This document shows positions 5,522 through 5,723 of a DNA stretch of 5,723 nt, piece after piece. Every line of letters begins with the position of its first letter. Positions within the stretch are counted from its first letter, which is position 1. The DNA is from Oscillospiraceae bacterium (GTDB taxonomy: Bacteria; Bacillota; Clostridia; Oscillospirales; Oscillospiraceae), in contig JAIEIQ010000045.1 of assembly GCA_029065305.1 (NCBI GenBank), positions 1 to 5,723 of the forward strand, written 5' to 3'. The notes beneath the pieces were generated by a model. It did not search any database. It was not told the DNA's origin and saw only the letters and a list, made by a program, of their open reading frames with translations. The position numbers and the translations under genes are program-made.

Positions 5522-5580
5522 GTCACCAGACTCTTCACGCTCAGAAGGTTCCCCAGCCGCTTGATAATGTTTTCACTCAC
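5503..5580 (-). pseudogene. Truncated start of a small prophage-type protein
   Basis: A GTG at 5580 with AGAGG 6 nt upstream opens MSENIIKRLGNLLSVKSLVT. To my recollection this resembles the N-terminus of a short membrane protein common in Firmicute prophages near the tail/lysis genes, where the next residues form hydrophobic helices. Here the frame instead enters the tRNA 3' fragment and stops at TAG after AVQVR (25 residues). The start overlaps the stop of the upstream gene by 8 nt, as in compact phage operons. The truncation coincides with the att-like sequence. Family recognition is from memory and moderate. Confidence 0.5.
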
Positions 5581-5723
5581 CGGTATCCTCTCTTTCTCCG
5601 GGCTTGTCCCCGGCCTTCACCTTCGCAATTTTGATTCCAGCCAGCAGCAGCGCCTCCCCCCCCCCCGCCCCCAGGGGGGAATGGGTCAGGGTGTCCGGCC
5701 CGCAGAAGATGGCGGTCAATGCC
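5573..5723 (-). CDS. 3' end of an unrecognised gene, probably element-borne, with an 11-bp G-tract
   Basis: Only the last 49 codons are visible, entering at the window edge. The reading is TAIFCGPDTLTHSPLGAG (3-20), a Gly run, then EALLLAGIKIAKVKAGDK (23-40) and an acidic/basic tail. The frame stays open across the G-tract at 5656-5666. Its TGA overlaps the GTG of the next ORF, suggesting one transcript with the truncated phage-type gene and therefore an element origin. I do not recognise the family. Confidence 0.55.
   Translation of the reverse strand, partial: ALTAIFCGPDTLTHSPLGAGGGEALLLAGIKIAKVKAGDKPGEREDTGE

Noticed and set aside
5521..5580. A full tRNA upstream of the 3' fragment, using GTC-TGGT-GAC as a variable arm
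   Set aside because: A CTTC/GAAG hairpin and a short arm can be drawn, but the loop lacks T at the position before the anticodon and there is no D-arm or matching 5' acceptor; the bases read better as codons LLSVKSLVT.
5059..5634. 191-residue plus-strand ORF
   Set aside because: It runs through two tRNA genes, a terminator and antisense of likely minus-strand genes, and has no family signature.
5263..5723. CRISPR array or insertion sequence near the element boundary
   Set aside because: No regularly spaced direct repeats, terminal inverted repeats with a target duplication, or transposase motifs are visible.

Overview
The window is GC-rich DNA with strong G/C preference at third codon positions. 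Good Shine-Dalgarno sequences, tRNA genes with encoded CCA, and the gene families present (MBOAT plus DltD-like partner, PgaB/IcaB-type deacetylase, FatA/FatB-like acyl-ACP thioesterase, single-Cys ArsC-like protein, Firmicute-style sirtuin) suggest a high-GC member of the Clostridia, probably an Oscillospiraceae/Flavonifractor-like gut anaerobe. The phylum-level call is fairly secure; the family-level call is inference.

Region 1 (1-3771, + strand) is the 3' part of a tightly packed operon. It holds a 5'-truncated MBOAT membrane acyltransferase and a membrane-anchored protein fusing a DltD/AlgJ-type SGNH domain to a NodB/PgaB-type polysaccharide deacetylase. It ends with an acyl-ACP thioesterase. 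The intergenic gaps are 10 and 5 nt, so co-transcription is very likely. MBOAT and SGNH partners usually move an acyl group across the membrane onto an extracellular polymer (DltB/DltD, PatA/PatB, AlgI/AlgJ). Here the extracellular partner also carries a deacetylase, so the operon probably edits acyl decorations on an envelope or secreted glycan. The MBOAT has Gln where the usual catalytic 'LWHG' His is expected.

Region 2 (3738-4871) holds a small ArsC/Spx-fold protein on the - strand, overlapping the thioesterase convergently by 34 bp. A sirtuin NAD-dependent deacylase is transcribed divergently from it. The 84-bp AT-richer gap between the two carries an imperfect 9-bp inverted repeat.

Region 3 (4872-5262) is a stable-RNA unit: a perfect TTGACA-17-TATAAT promoter, tRNA-Leu(GAG), tRNA-Leu(CAG), and a strong hairpin terminator with T-tracts on both strands.

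Region 4 (5263-5723) reads on the - strand and looks like an element boundary. From high to low coordinates it holds the 3' end of an unrecognised gene with an 11-bp G-tract and the first ~20 codons of a small prophage-type protein, cut short. Next come exactly the T-arm, 3' acceptor strand and CCA of a tRNA that is otherwise missing (a probable attR scar). A possible small membrane-protein ORF crossed by a perfect 13-bp inverted repeat follows, leading down to the shared terminator. The prophage or integrative element would lie beyond the right edge of the window.
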